A stretch of 64,000 nt of DNA from Strobilurus pachycystidiatus (Eukaryota > Basidiomycota > Agaricomycetes > Agaricales > Physalacriaceae). Both the position numbers and the translations under genes were made by a program. The stretch lies in contig JAHLMK010000015.1 of the NCBI GenBank assembly GCA_019915135.1, positions 682,001-746,000 of the forward strand, given 5' to 3'. Within the stretch, counting starts at the first letter, position 1. Each line of letters starts with the position of its first letter. The notes under the pieces are model-generated. The model searched no databases. It was not told the origin of the DNA and saw only the letters and a list, made by a program, of their open reading frames with translations. Positions 19,158 to 30,016 of the stretch are shown piece by piece.

Positions 19158-20826
19158 TGATACGCAGGGTACTATTCCAGTACTAGAAACGGGGAATTTT
19201 GCGATTCCTGAACAGCCCAAAGACCTTAGGAACCTCCAGTCAAGTACTTAGGATAGAGCACGCAGGAGTTACTGCCTTGACGCGGGCAAGCCTCCAGGAC
19301 AAGGTCCAGGCGCCTTAACAAGTCCTTTAGGACAGGCGCGATCGAAACCTTCGATCACCTTCATCCGAATATCCTTATCCGCGCGTTGGATCCCTTTCAA
19401 GATCCCGTACCTTTGCGTGTACCTTGTACTACAGACGATGTGCTATAACCATTCGCACCCAAGGAGGGTCCAAGGTCTCCAGGCGGTTCAGTTCGAGCGA
19501 CCCAAGACCTGCGCACCTCAACCCAAAGACCTGGAAGGTCCCGAAATAGTTCAAGGACGTCACAACCCTTTTGGGGAAACAATCTTCGGAGCTGTCAAGG
19601 ACTCCGAACCGACGCCTTCCGCTATGCCGATCGATCATGATCCACGATCAAGGACCACCCCGAAAGCAGGGTGTATTACCACTTTAAGAAAGCACTCCCC
19701 TGTAGTGTCTGCGCTCGAAAGGACGTTCTTAACGATCTCCATCCAACCTATCCACAAGAAAGCAGGTGTCCGTAGGACCTTGCAACATAAAGATACCTAA
19801 GGATCGAAGTCCTTATCGGACCTTGATCTCCTGGGCACAAGGATTGTACCATACCGCCAAGGTGGCGTATATGGCTAAAGGACCAAGCGGCCTGTCCGCA
19901 GTTGTTTCGACCAGGGATAGCCAATAAGAATCCAGCACTTGTATGACTCGAAAGTCCGATGTATCCGATCCTAGAATAGATGCTTACTCAGTAGGAACCC
20001 ACCAGTAGTATAAAAGGGCCCAAAGGACCCATATTTCAGCAGCTTAGAGCCCCCTCCAGTAGCCGCTAGTCAGACGCAGCCATTGTAGTGAATCTATCTC
20101 GAGTTTCGACTCATTTCTGCAAAGTACACAAAGACCCCAAAGACCTTTCCAAGATTTAAAGACATCAGGTGTTGCCAAACTCCTTGAAAGACTCGAAAGA
20201 ACCTTATTCCGACGTACCAAGTCAAGTACCAACGAATCTACTTGGTGTTAGAACCTTGTATTCGCAAGAAGGCCGGTTTGCAAGTGGTTCTGCCCTGCAC
20301 TCACGCTCTTTCGTGAAGTACTTCCCTTTGAGGAATAAGTCGAGTTTGAACGAGTGTTGTCAACGTCTGAGACACCTTCCGGAACCTTTGGTCCCGGTGC
20401 AAGACACTAGAAGTTTGGTTTAAGTGCAAGAAGGAGTCCTTATCGTTAGCAGTCCAGTGGCGTAAAACCTGCGGTAGCGGCCTGACGATTCCAAGACAAA
20501 GTCCTTGTACACCAGAGCACTTGATAGGTAGAAGCTACATTGCCTCGCGCTGTTTAAGGTCTTCATACGTCAAGAGGTTCGGCCTACGACTTCAAGGTTT
20601 TCTTGTGTCATTTCGATCAGAATCCCTACACCCCCAAAAACAACTCGTAGTTTAACTACAGCGATTCGGAATACATCTCTATTTCTCCATTACCCAAAAG
20701 CACCTTGTTCTCTCGAACCTTTGTGCACCCCAGCTCCCTTACAAGGAGTACTAGTTGTGATAAGGATTGATAGTGTGGTTAGACGATAGCTTCTTTTTCA
20801 GAGGTCTATTCCGAACTTGCACATCA
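19158..20826 (+). repeat. 3' LTR, 1669 bp
   Basis: Same length as the 5' LTR. I compared the translated frames and the last 400 bases directly and found no substitution. It ends ATCA and is followed by ACGG. Confidence 0.95.
20009..20016 (+). promoter_or_regulatory. TATA box of 3' LTR
   Basis: Second copy of TATAAAAG. From here read-through transcription would run into the 3' end of the leftward gene at 20964-21926, giving antisense RNA. Confidence 0.55.
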
Positions 20827-20963
20827 ACGGGACAACGATCGATGACGACAACAACGGGGGAGTAACAATGGAGATAAGTAACGAGATATGCAGAGAAATG
20901 ATGGGTCCATTGATTGACAGTCCAAAAGATAGGCGGCGGAGGGCCGCCGTAAGGTGCAACCGT

Positions 20964-21926
20964 TTACACCAACCGGCAGACGCCGCGGTTGCGGGCAACG
21001 ATGAACCGGCTGCGAGCCAGGGTCCAGGAGTCGGCATGGCGGAAGGCCGCCTTCGAGACACCAGACGTGTGGAAGGTAACAAAACCCCTGCAGGTTTGTG
21101 TCAGAAAGAAGATCAAGTTCAACTGATAGCGACATACCAATCATCGTGAACACCGATCCAGGTCCCAACGGTGACGCTGTACCAGTCCGAGTTGACGTTG
21201 ACAGGGATGGTGTCGAGATCCATCGCGTCAATGGCTGTGATGGTCCGTGCCGTCATGAAAGAGCGAGCAGTAGCGGGCATGTCGCCAGCCGGCTGATCGG
21301 CAGGGATCACGATGCCGCCATGGTCAGCCGAGTCGGCGGCAACGTGTGCGGCGGCGGGGGCGGCGAGGCCGGGAGGCGGGGCGGTGTTTGCGACAGGCGC
21401 AGGAGCCTCCGCCGCAGGAGCCTCCGGCACGTCGTCAGCCCAGGAGGCGGCACACAGCGGGACTTGATGGGCGGCGACCTTCCCCATCAAGGACGTGGCG
21501 CAGCGAGTGCAAACTAATTAAATGTTAAGTCCCATTTAAAACAATTACATAAGAAGACGTACCAAGGGCGGTGGGTTCAGAGTCGCAAGACGACGAATCG
21601 GGGGAGGGAGTGGCTGAAAGAAAGGTAAGGCCGTCAGTTGGGAGATCAACAGGCAAAAGACACGGAAAGGACTTACCGGACTTGGGATCAGCAATAGGCT
21701 GCAGTGATTCGGCGACAACAGTGCCTTCTACCAAGAAAAGTTAGTGCACGTCGAGACTCGAAGGTGTCAAGCTGGACTGACTCGATTCTAGGGGGAAATC
21801 AGGGCGTGAATCAAATTGGGCAAGCGATGCCGACTTACCGGTCCCGATAGGGATCGTCATCCCGAGTTGACGCATCCGGGCAATGATAGCATCGAGTTCA
21901 GTGACGGAGAGCTTGGAGGTCGACAT
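20964..21926 (-). CDS. Small protein with viroplasmin/RNase H1 N-terminal-like module, 229 aa
   Basis: Exons 21839-21926, 21677-21727, 21563-21613, 21138-21513 and 20964-21087 join in frame from ATG 21926 to TAA 20964-20966. The middle is alanine/proline-rich (PPPGLAAPAAAHVAADSADH). The C-terminal 60 residues (DWYSVTVGTWIGVHDDWG, then TSGVSKAAFRHADSW and a final RNRGVCRLV) match the layout of the caulimovirus viroplasmin / RNase H1 N-terminal module: WY.VTVG..GV...W, then .SGVSGA.F... and a terminal RVV-like strand. In RNase H1 this module binds RNA/DNA hybrid; here no RNase H catalytic domain follows. Stand-alone copies are common in mushroom-forming fungi, to my knowledge. The retrotransposon ends 137 bp beyond the stop. 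Confidence 0.75.
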
Positions 21927-22204
21927 AGTGGTGCTGGAGTTGGTGGGGGGACAGAATCGAAAGGCAAGAAGCAAAAGAGTCAAGTCCGGGTTCTTAAGCA
22001 CGGCGTTTGAGCGGAGTTTGAAAGTAATAGTGGCTGAAAACTCTATGGGCCAACTGTACAGCTCTCGCCGAGGCCGATGGCCTTCAGGAAATACAGTTCC
22101 ACACTGTCTTACACCCATTGTTGATTTCCTCAACCTTGTCCTGATATTTCCCAACATACATCCCATTCCCTCGCGCTTGACGCAAATCCGTACCTGATTG
22201 TCCC

Positions 22205-25200
22205 ATGCCGGCCTCCAAACAGCCTAAAGCTAAGGGCCAAGCCAAGAAAGGCAAGGTCCCCGATGACGGCAGCGCCAGCGAGGACCTTCGCATGTGGACT
22301 ACGCCCGACCAGCGCGCACTGCTGATTAGCCTCCGTCCGAGCTACTACGACGCGCGAGCGCACGCCAAGATTGCCGCCTTCTGGCCACGCATGGAAACCG
22401 ACTTCCTCGTCAAGTATTCGGCTCCCGATCTATGCGCGCAATTCGAGTTGCCCATTGATGGCTCGATCACCGGCATCCTCAGGGAGAAGAATATGAAATA
22501 TCCCCAGACGTCTCTGGGGAAAATCAAAAGGGTATGTCATTGACTGAGTTTATCTTGGGAAATTCGATTCTAACTTCTAAGTTCCACGACAGAAGCTACG
22601 CACGTGGTTCTCCAACAACGATGAGATCAAGCGACCCCGAGTCCGCAAGAGGGACACGTACCACTGGGGAGGCGTGGCTGGTCGCGCGCACAAGCCGAAG
22701 GAGATATTCTCCAGAGCACACTGGGATGATCTCATTCGGCCGCACTATGAGCGCATCCGTGCCAGCGATCTCGCCACCGAGCTGCGCACTGCCCAATGTG
22801 CCATTATCAATCATCGCCGTACTTCCGAAAACCTCCCCCCGCTCTCTCCAGAGGACGTTACCGACACGATGACGCAGGATCTCGACGACATTGACGATGA
22901 CGACCTGCCTGCACGCGAGCATCTCATAGTGTCTAGCGAGGCAACCGAGTTGGCGTGGCAAGAGCTGTCCCAGGAGCAACGAGACGAGTATGAAGAGGCG
23001 GCGGAAAAGGCAAAGGTGGAGAACGCGGCGCGGAAAAAGGCAGCAAAGGAGCGGAAGAAGATGGGTGGCGACGCACTTCCGCCCACAGCAGCGGAATATG
23101 CCGAGTAAGTCTTACAGCGCTCGACTCTCTCTAAGAATGGAGTTCTGATATGTGTTATAGGAACTTACTCACACGGCCCGTTCATTGTGACGAGTTCTTC
23201 AAGGAACTTGTGGATGGAACGGAACACACATATGTCCTTCTCAGTGTTGGTCCGAACGATCTTGGTGTCGTTCAAGTCGAGAGGTACGTGATATGTCTTC
23301 TTCAAGTGTAACACTTGTCTTGACATGGGTTTATCAGTACGTCGTGGGGACCGAAGAATCCCCTTGGAGCTACGTTTGTTGACGTGCACGAAGATTGGGA
23401 AAATGCCGTCAAGGAGCCTTTCAGGGCGTTTGGCAAGACTGTCTTTCGTGAGTCGTACATCTTTCTCTTCAATCCGAGGTTATACTGACCGGTATTTTAC
23501 AGCTCCCGAGGTGTGCAGACGCCGCAACACCAGGCTCCCGCCGGACGCCGTCTCACCAGAAGACTCGTCCCCGTCTGCTCAGCCTGTATCTCCTGCCCGG
23601 GGACAAGAGAGCGTCGCTCCTCCCGGAAACTCCCCCACACGTCCTCTGCTATCTCTGCCCGCCGAATCTGCCCATTCTGACCCACCCGCGGCGATGCCAC
23701 CTGTTGTACTATCCTCTACCGTGCCTCATTCTGCTGAAGATGACGTGACGCACCCTGAAGCAATTGATTTGAGCCCTTCCCAACCATCTACGGTCTCGAT
23801 TAGTACGGTTGAGACTTCGCCTGCGTTGACTGCGGCGCACGCCGCTACGCTGGCTGATCCCTTCCCTCTGCCTGCAAACCTTGTCGTGCCCGGTCCGCTC
23901 TATCCTACGGCAGATGGACTGGATGTCTCTCCTCCGGCGGGCGCGGACTTGAGCAGTTTTGATTTTGCTGACATCTCTATGTTTGCGGCGGACAACTCGA
24001 TGAGCTCAAACTCCATGTCTTGGGGAATTGGATTGGAGCCTGACACCATTCCCTCCCCACCTTCCATGTCCTGGGGCCATGGATTTGGTGACCCTTCTTC
24101 CACTTCCAGTTCCATGTCTTGGGGAAATGGACTCAACAACGCCACCACCACCCCCGACTTTGGTGATTCCTTAAGCGCCGGTCGATTCCCGGCTCCGGGT
24201 GGTCTGGATTCCGGTTTTGACATCGGCGGCCGCTCTGAGGAGGCGCAGGTCGACATGAGCAACGTTCTCGCCGCCATGAGCCAATACTTTGCCGACCTCA
24301 GTGTTCCCGCGGGATCAGACGTCAATCTCCTCCCTCCCTGTCTTCCGCCCATTGTCCCCCCGGGCTTTGATGTCTCTCGTATCTTTTCAAACGGAACGCC
24401 GGCGTTGGTGGACGAAGGGTCGATCCCAGTAGCGAAACAATATGACAAAGCGCAGGTTGGTGAGCACACTCCGTCGGCTGAAGGAGAAGAGTCGGGAGTA
24501 AATGGGGAGAGCACTGAGAGGGATGATCACGGTGAAGGATCGAGTGACAAAGGCGAAGGACCGAGTGACGGAGGCGAAGGACCGAGTGATGGACGAGGCG
24601 ACGGCGGGGACCTGGAGTCGAGACAGAAACCTTCCAGGAAGGGACCCACCTCCAAGAAAAAGTCCGACGCCACTGCGAAACAGCAAACGACAAAACGCAA
24701 GGCCGTCGCATCAATTCCCAGCCCACGTGTATCCAAGAAGACTCGCGTCGCACCTCCTCCCCTTCTGTCAGCAGATGCTGGCAATCGCCGCCAAACTGGA
24801 CGAACGCGTAAGCCAAAGGGACGGGAACCAACGATCCTGACTGCTGCTAATAAGGAGAACGTCCCTCCTTGGCTGGATGGGCTCGTGAACGGAATGCGAT
24901 CGGTCGCTATGGGTCAAGATGCCGACGAGTGGGACAGGACAGTACTCCTGTACTCTCAGTGGGAGCGAGCTATGTTTGCTGAGGATCCTTACAGTTTGGT
25001 ACGTAGGCTTGGCGCTACATGTATTCGTCTCAGCTGACCCTTAGTTTTAGCGTGTCCTGCCCGCCAGTGCATTCAAACCGGTCGAGCTCGTTAACTGGGC
25101 AATGGACGGTCACGACTTCGAGGAGACGCCGATCACCTCCGACAACTTCAACAAGTTCCAGGATAACCTACTCCGATGGTGGGACGAAATCCAGCCTGCT

Positions 25201-25401
25201 GGACGGCATCGCGAGGCGGGTCACATTCTACCCCGCAAGACCTATGACGCGGGACAAATTCGCACCCTTCGCCGAGGTGGAATCCATGGGCTTGTGAATG
25301 TGTTACTCGGTCTGTTCTGGTGGGGAGTGTCTGGCGAAGAGATTGCAACATGGCGCGCCGCTGTAGCAGACTTCAAGTCTTGCATTGAAGCCATGAAGTA
25401 G
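22205..25401 (+). CDS. Hypothetical protein, 6 exons, 972 aa
   Basis: Exons 22205-22531, 22593-23104, 23161-23283, 23338-23447, 23503-24998 and 25051-25401 join in frame (973 codons). The N-terminus is lysine-rich, followed by a globular block (LLISLRPSYYDARAHAKIAAFWPRM, LRTWFSNNDEIKRPRVRK) that looks DNA-binding-like. Near residue 235 is an HMG-box-like helix (LAWQELSQEQRDEYEEAAEKA). The long fifth exon is low complexity. It holds three SMSWGxG repeats around 24013-24130 and GEGPSDGG repeats near 24540-24600, then a basic PAKK/RKPKGR-type region. The C-terminus (NFNKFQDNLLRWWDEIQPAG, IHGLVNVLLGLFWWG) looks folded again. This resembles multi-copy proteins of unknown role in Agaricomycete genomes; I assign no function. 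Confidence 0.75.
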
Positions 25402-25546
25402 GATGTCTAGCAAGCTGTCAGGTATGATGTTTATGATAGTGCAGTTCCTTCTTTATTCTCCTTCGACTCCTTTACGATATACTCTGCCTAATTCTGTCTG
25501 GTGTCTTGTCCTCCCTCGGGTTATCTGATCTCTCGTAGTATTTATT

Positions 25547-25604
25547 TGTGTCTCCGTCGTTTATTTATCCCGTCGTGTGTCTCCGTCGTTTATCTATCGT
25601 GTAG
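25547..25604. repeat. 29-bp direct repeat, two copies
   Basis: TGTGTCTCCGTCGTTTAT starts at 25547 and again at 25576, in a T-rich stretch just after the 3' end of the upstream gene. Confidence 0.75.
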
Positions 25605-25810
25605 TTATGCTTCTTGTACATACAGCCTTGTATCTTGGTGCAGTTTCTTGAATGTAAAACTTATTTATTAAAAGTCGTGACCCGCCGCCTTGGTGAGGCA
25701 GCCACCGACGTCGTCCGATGCTGTCATGAGACGCTCGGGAGTTCCATTTCCTCCTTGAACTTCCATTGTCACTTAGTCTCCTCGGCGCGCGCACCTTAAG
25801 TGACAATGCT

Positions 25811-26045
25811 GGAAAGAAGTGTACCTCCCGCAGGTTGACCACCACACCAAGTGGCGGTTGCGGGGAAATGTACTTCCATCGGGATGGAAAACTGACAAGA
25901 CAGCAAGCGGCGCGGTTGCGGACATGTATTTCTCTTGAACTGGACCGCTGACGCAACCGCAAGTCACGATAGCGGAAATGGACTTCCCTGCTTTGGTGAG
26001 CCACGGTAGGGTCAGTAACGGTTCCGGACATGTACTTCCATAAGT
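25811..26045. repeat. Degenerate ~55-bp tandem repeat, five units
   Basis: Five units are phased on a core like GGAAATGTACTTCC, with GTAC or its variant at 25821, 25870, 25925, 25980 and 26032 (spacings 49, 55, 55, 52). Two units are preceded by GCGGTTGCG (25854-25862, 25912-25920). An inverted copy, CGCAACCGC, at 25952-25960 makes a 9-bp-stem hairpin with the second. Related cores occur at about 26540, 26595 and 26630, and inverted near 142. Confidence 0.7.
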
Positions 26046-26461
26046 TGCACGTAATCAGTATGTTTGTCGCGACAATGTCAATACCTCTTCCGTGGGATTG
26101 GTCCAGTCAAGGCAGAAATTGTACAAAGTTGGGTTTTAATCAGTGCTGAGGACGAGGCCATCAAAAGTTGATATAGAAGGGTAGTTGGCAACACAAACAG
26201 GAGGAGAAGCTGATATCAGGCATGCATGTCGTGTTCAGCATCCGAGATATCTGACACTAAGTAAGTTCAGTATCCGACATATCTGACACGAGAAACTGGC
26301 AAGGTTCGTACCTGAGAAACCCTTGTTCTGCTCCGTTAGCTAAGGGCGAACTGGAGATTTCGGTGATAGAAGGTAGATGGGTGCCCCGGACGCATTATGA
26401 GATCCTAACCGACGATGTTGATCGACTGCCAGCCCATTATGGAAGAGCGTATGTGCCCCCT

Positions 26462-26490
26462 GGCGCTATAGCAGCGCCCGCAACGGGCGC
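26462..26490. repeat. GC-rich alternative hairpins
   Basis: GGCGCT (26462-26467) pairs with AGCGCC (26473-26478). GCGCCCG (26474-26480) pairs with CGGGCGC (26484-26490) across a CAA loop. The two stems overlap and exclude each other. Confidence 0.7.
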
Positions 26491-26815
26491 CGGCAGCGAG
26501 GAGCGAGCGCGGCCGCGCCAGGGAATGGAAGGATGCAAAGTGCATTTCCTGCTGAAGGTGTACGCTCTGCTATGTCCGGTGATTAGCGGTCGAAATGGAT
26601 TTCCTGTTCAGTGGCTACGGCCGGGAAGAATTGTATTTCTACTACGGTATAGCCTGTCACAATACGTTGACGACGGCAGCTTTGCCGGCTACGCAAGCAC
26701 CTGACCCTCCTGTTGACACTTCAGGTTCTCTAATATTGTGCTGGCAAGCACCAGCTGTAGCGAATGCGGTTTCGAGCAATTTAAACGCCAACGCAGAGGT
26801 GATCATTCTGAGCTC

Positions 26816-27397
26816 GATCTTCAAGATAGACGCTGAGCCCATTCAGGCGGGACCTTCAACCCATGGAACCACAGAACGATCCAACAACGTACCAAAACGT
26901 GTCATGATTCCCGCAATCAAAGACCACATTGTGAACCACTTGAGTATGCTATCTTCCCTTCACACTACATATTCGGGCGCGACTGAAGAAATTTTCCAGA
27001 ACGCCACGGCGTCACAATTCATTACACAAACTTGGGCCAGCCTCAACTACCATGGTCAACGCTACCCTCCACCCTTCGTGAACACAAACTTGAGCTCGAG
27101 GGATGGCCAGAAGACGTGCCCCTTCCCGGGAAGGCAGGCTACACCCGGAAGGGCATCGAGGATATGAATGCGCCACATATGCGGCAGGTGTATATGGCAT
27201 TGTCGGGGATTGGACTTCGTAAGAAGGGCAAAGGGAAGGAATTGGCACGTACACAAGCTGCTCCGGGACGGGGAAAGGACGACGAACCACCAGCAAAGAA
27301 GGCCAAACTAGTGGACTCATCGAAAACATCTCTACGCAAACATCAGCTGGTGTTCAAGCAAGTTCCAAACGGACAGTACAATACATGGTCGGGTTGA
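26816..27397 (+). pseudogene. Broken copy: C-terminal part of the 909-aa family protein
   Basis: This segment matches the C-terminal fifth of the protein at 55718-58757. It carries AGPSTHGTTE and PKRVMIPAIKDHIVNHL (intact copy: AGPSDGATAD, KNVMVPAIKEHFMKLL). After an intron-like interval it has QLPWSTLPSTLREHKLELEGWPEDVPLPG (split across positions) and a lysine-rich tail, ending near 27397. The N-terminal and central regions are absent upstream, where only repeat DNA is found. It may still be transcribed as a small spliced gene, but a truncated paralogue is the simpler reading. Confidence 0.65.
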
Positions 27398-30016
27398 TTT
27401 TCGAACTTGATGGGTCTAAACGCAATGAATACGTGCACGTGCACCCAATTCTACTATACTCAGATATAGCACGGTGTATGTAGATAGGTCACATAAGGTC
27501 ACTACTTGACGAGAGTTCAAAGAATTTGAATCTGCTATATAGGTTGGGAATGCGATATGACGTTATAACCTTTTCCCCGTTGTCCAAGAATCAAGCCGTT
27601 ACGAATCGAATCTACCTACCGTGGGTGAGGAACGAAGGATAGAGAAATTAACGCTTTCATGCCCTAAGACGCTTCCATCACCGAAATTCAACCTCCCCAT
27701 CCCTTGCAACACATCTTTCTCCTCGCCCTCCAGCTCGATTCCCTAGCTCCACATCTTGTGGGCCAACAAGCCAAAAATGCTCGAAGGACAATCTGCGCGT
27801 CGGCGGCACGAGGCGCTGGGATTCTGATCCTGCGAGGGTCAAGAGCGCGGAAGGCAGATTAGACGACAATGTGGTTGTAGGCAAGGTTGAACTATCACTC
27901 GGAACCGGAGAAGAAAGAGGAGTATGATGAAGTGGGCGGAGAGGACGGGCAAAATGAGACGGTCCTTCTGAGGCGGTGAGAGAGATGGGACTGATAAAAA
28001 TTGGGGAGAAGGGACCGAGAGAGGATGGCGTTGGCAAAGAAGCTGAACATGAAACTACAACCTTCCGAGGACGTGCTCGGGAATGTGAACGAGCGCATGG
28101 AGTCCGCCGACGTCTGGGCGCGGCGTGTTGGAGATGGCCTTAAGACGAAGGGCACTTCCGGATGGAGGAGCCCAGGCGAGCGACGCACTTTAAGCAGTGG
28201 GATATGAATCTGGATTTGGGTGAAGAAGGGAGACGGTGTATACTACGGACTATTAGCCAGAAACGCGAACAAGCTGCAGGAGTGAGCTTGCAGAAGGGCA
28301 GCATCCAACTTCCAAGGAAAGAGTAAGCCGGATGGCGAGCAAGAGAGCAATGAAGGGCGTCGCATAACAATCAGCAGTCGGGGATGAACTCAACAGCGGA
28401 TGTACCGAGTCTCTGTGGGAATTTTGAGAGGTATTGGTCCGAGCGACGCATTCAATGGGTGGATTTGCAGTGCGGGAAATCGCGTTCTGATTCCAAATGA
28501 GTAAGGAGTAAGGATAAGTAGGTCGGCCAGGGAGCAAGACGGACAGTGGAGGAATCCATGACACGATGGGACCTGGCAAGGGAAGAATTGTGATCGGCCA
28601 GCTTTGTGTTCGACCATCACGACCACAACAATCAAAGTATTCCGTCGGCAACTTGCTGGACCTCCACGATTCGGAATGCGGGACACTCACAAGAGGACTT
28701 GACTTCAAGACCAAACAACTGGCGCTGGAGCCTGGCGCGACCTCCGCTGACTCGATGTGCCGCCAAGATACAAAAGAGCATAGGGTACGACGATACGGTA
28801 CGTTGCAGCAAATCATCCTTCTGTGCATGTGTTGACGGCTGCCCAGCAGTAGGCCTGCCGTTTACACGTCGACATAAGGACTTCCAACTCTTGGACTCGG
28901 ATGGCCTCTGGCCTCGTCCCGTTCTCTCTCATACGCGACGTCCAACATGCCTAAGCCTCTCATAAGCTGAACAAGATTGTTTGTGTTGGCTCGCTTGTCA
29001 CCATTTATCTCGACGCGTCTGCCTCACACCCTACGTCTTCCGATCCCTCCGCCACCGCTACTCAGCACGTCATGCAGGCATTCCCACCACAACAAACACC
29101 CGCCATTCCTCGTACAGTTCTGATAAGGGTTATTTCGGCAACTATGTCCGCAGGATGCAGGACAGCAAAGACCCACCCCCTGCTGTTCAAACGAAGGCCA
29201 AGCTCAACAAGAGCATTATTACCTACTGAGAGCGCGATGGAAGCAGATGGTGGGGTATAGAGAGCACGTTTGAGGGTATTGGGTAAGTTCATTGATTGAC
29301 CTGCTCTCTTCCATGTACTTAGATCTTATCAATTGTATCTCTGTCTGCGCAGACGACAACCGCCAATGACGCTCGCTAACAAAATTACGATTCCTGTCAG
29401 TGTCTTGTAAACCCGCCCTTCCCTCCTCGCGTCATCGATTCTTTCTTCATCTCACCCAAACCAATACGACATCAACAAGAATCAGGACCAGTGCCGTCTA
29501 AGACTCGGCCACGAGTATCATAATTCCGAGATTAGAATAATCCGTTCAAATTTCTCTTCTCACTCTCTTCAAAGTATTCTCAATCGACAAACACAGGTTT
29601 TCTGGGCGCATCCAAGCCAGAACCTGCTTGCAACATCTCCAACCCCTTGAGGATCGGCTATATGCACCACAGAGATGCCATACGCACGTTACGCAAGACT
29701 TTGCGGACCAAAGACTGCACTTGCGCATGACCACGTACGTGGCCATTCAAAGGTGGTTCACTGTCAATTTCCAATGTTAGATGTCTAAGGTGGTTCGCTG
29801 TCTTTCCAATGTTAGATGTCTACTCAACGTTGCGGTGTTTCACATGCCGCTTACAGGCGTTGAGATGAAGGCCTTTTACGGAGCTGAGGGAGGAGGGCCA
29901 AATTGGGTAGCGGTGTATTCATATTACGGCGCTTATATCACAGAGACCTCCTTCAATTCTAACATCCACATCTACGCCCCAACCTCACTCGAAGCGCCCA
30001 CTCTCCCCACCAGCTG
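27398..30016. other. Gene-poor region
   Basis: No gene is supportable. Frames near 28025-28320 (a KKLNMKLQPSEDVLGNVNE stretch) and 28580-28830 read a little like protein, but I could not connect them by splicing or recognise them. They could be relics. A short segment at 27559-27643 is repeated near 30838-30918. Confidence 0.5.
27559..27643. repeat. ~85-bp dispersed repeat, copy 1
   Basis: Similar to 30838-30918, including the shared block ACCGTGRGTGAGGAACGAAG and, upstream, TCCAAGAAYCAA. It lies 160 bp downstream of the C-terminal family fragment. Confidence 0.65.

Larger units (their letters stand above)
4435..20826 (+). mobile_element. Complete 16.4-kb Ty3/gypsy LTR retrotransposon with cargo genes
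   Basis: Two 1669-bp direct repeats (4435-6103 and 19158-20826) bound the element. They begin TGAT and end ATCA. The flanks carry ACGG at 4431-4434 and 20827-20830, a 4-bp target duplication (or AACGG, 5 bp, if the final A is shared). A primer-binding site follows the 5' LTR and a polypurine tract abuts the 3' LTR. Between them lie gag, protease and pol. The order protease, reverse transcriptase, RNase H, integrase is that of Ty3/gypsy (Metaviridae). Downstream of pol are a spliced sense gene (13416-15526) and two spliced antisense genes (15914-17050, 17425-18959). All coding frames are open, and I saw no difference between the LTRs, so the copy looks young and possibly active. Confidence 0.95.
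25402..26815. other. Repeat-rich intergenic region
   Basis: No intact gene is visible. The content is a two-copy 29-bp repeat, a degenerate tandem array of about 55-bp units, a GC-rich patch with alternative hairpins, and further single units of the same repeat family. Confidence 0.6.

Noticed and set aside
24322..24831. 169-residue leftward frame
   Set aside because: Opposite a long low-complexity exon of the 972-residue gene; a compositional shadow.
28253..28828. 191-residue leftward frame
   Set aside because: No recognisable motifs, overlapping frames on the other strand look equally good, and no splice context.
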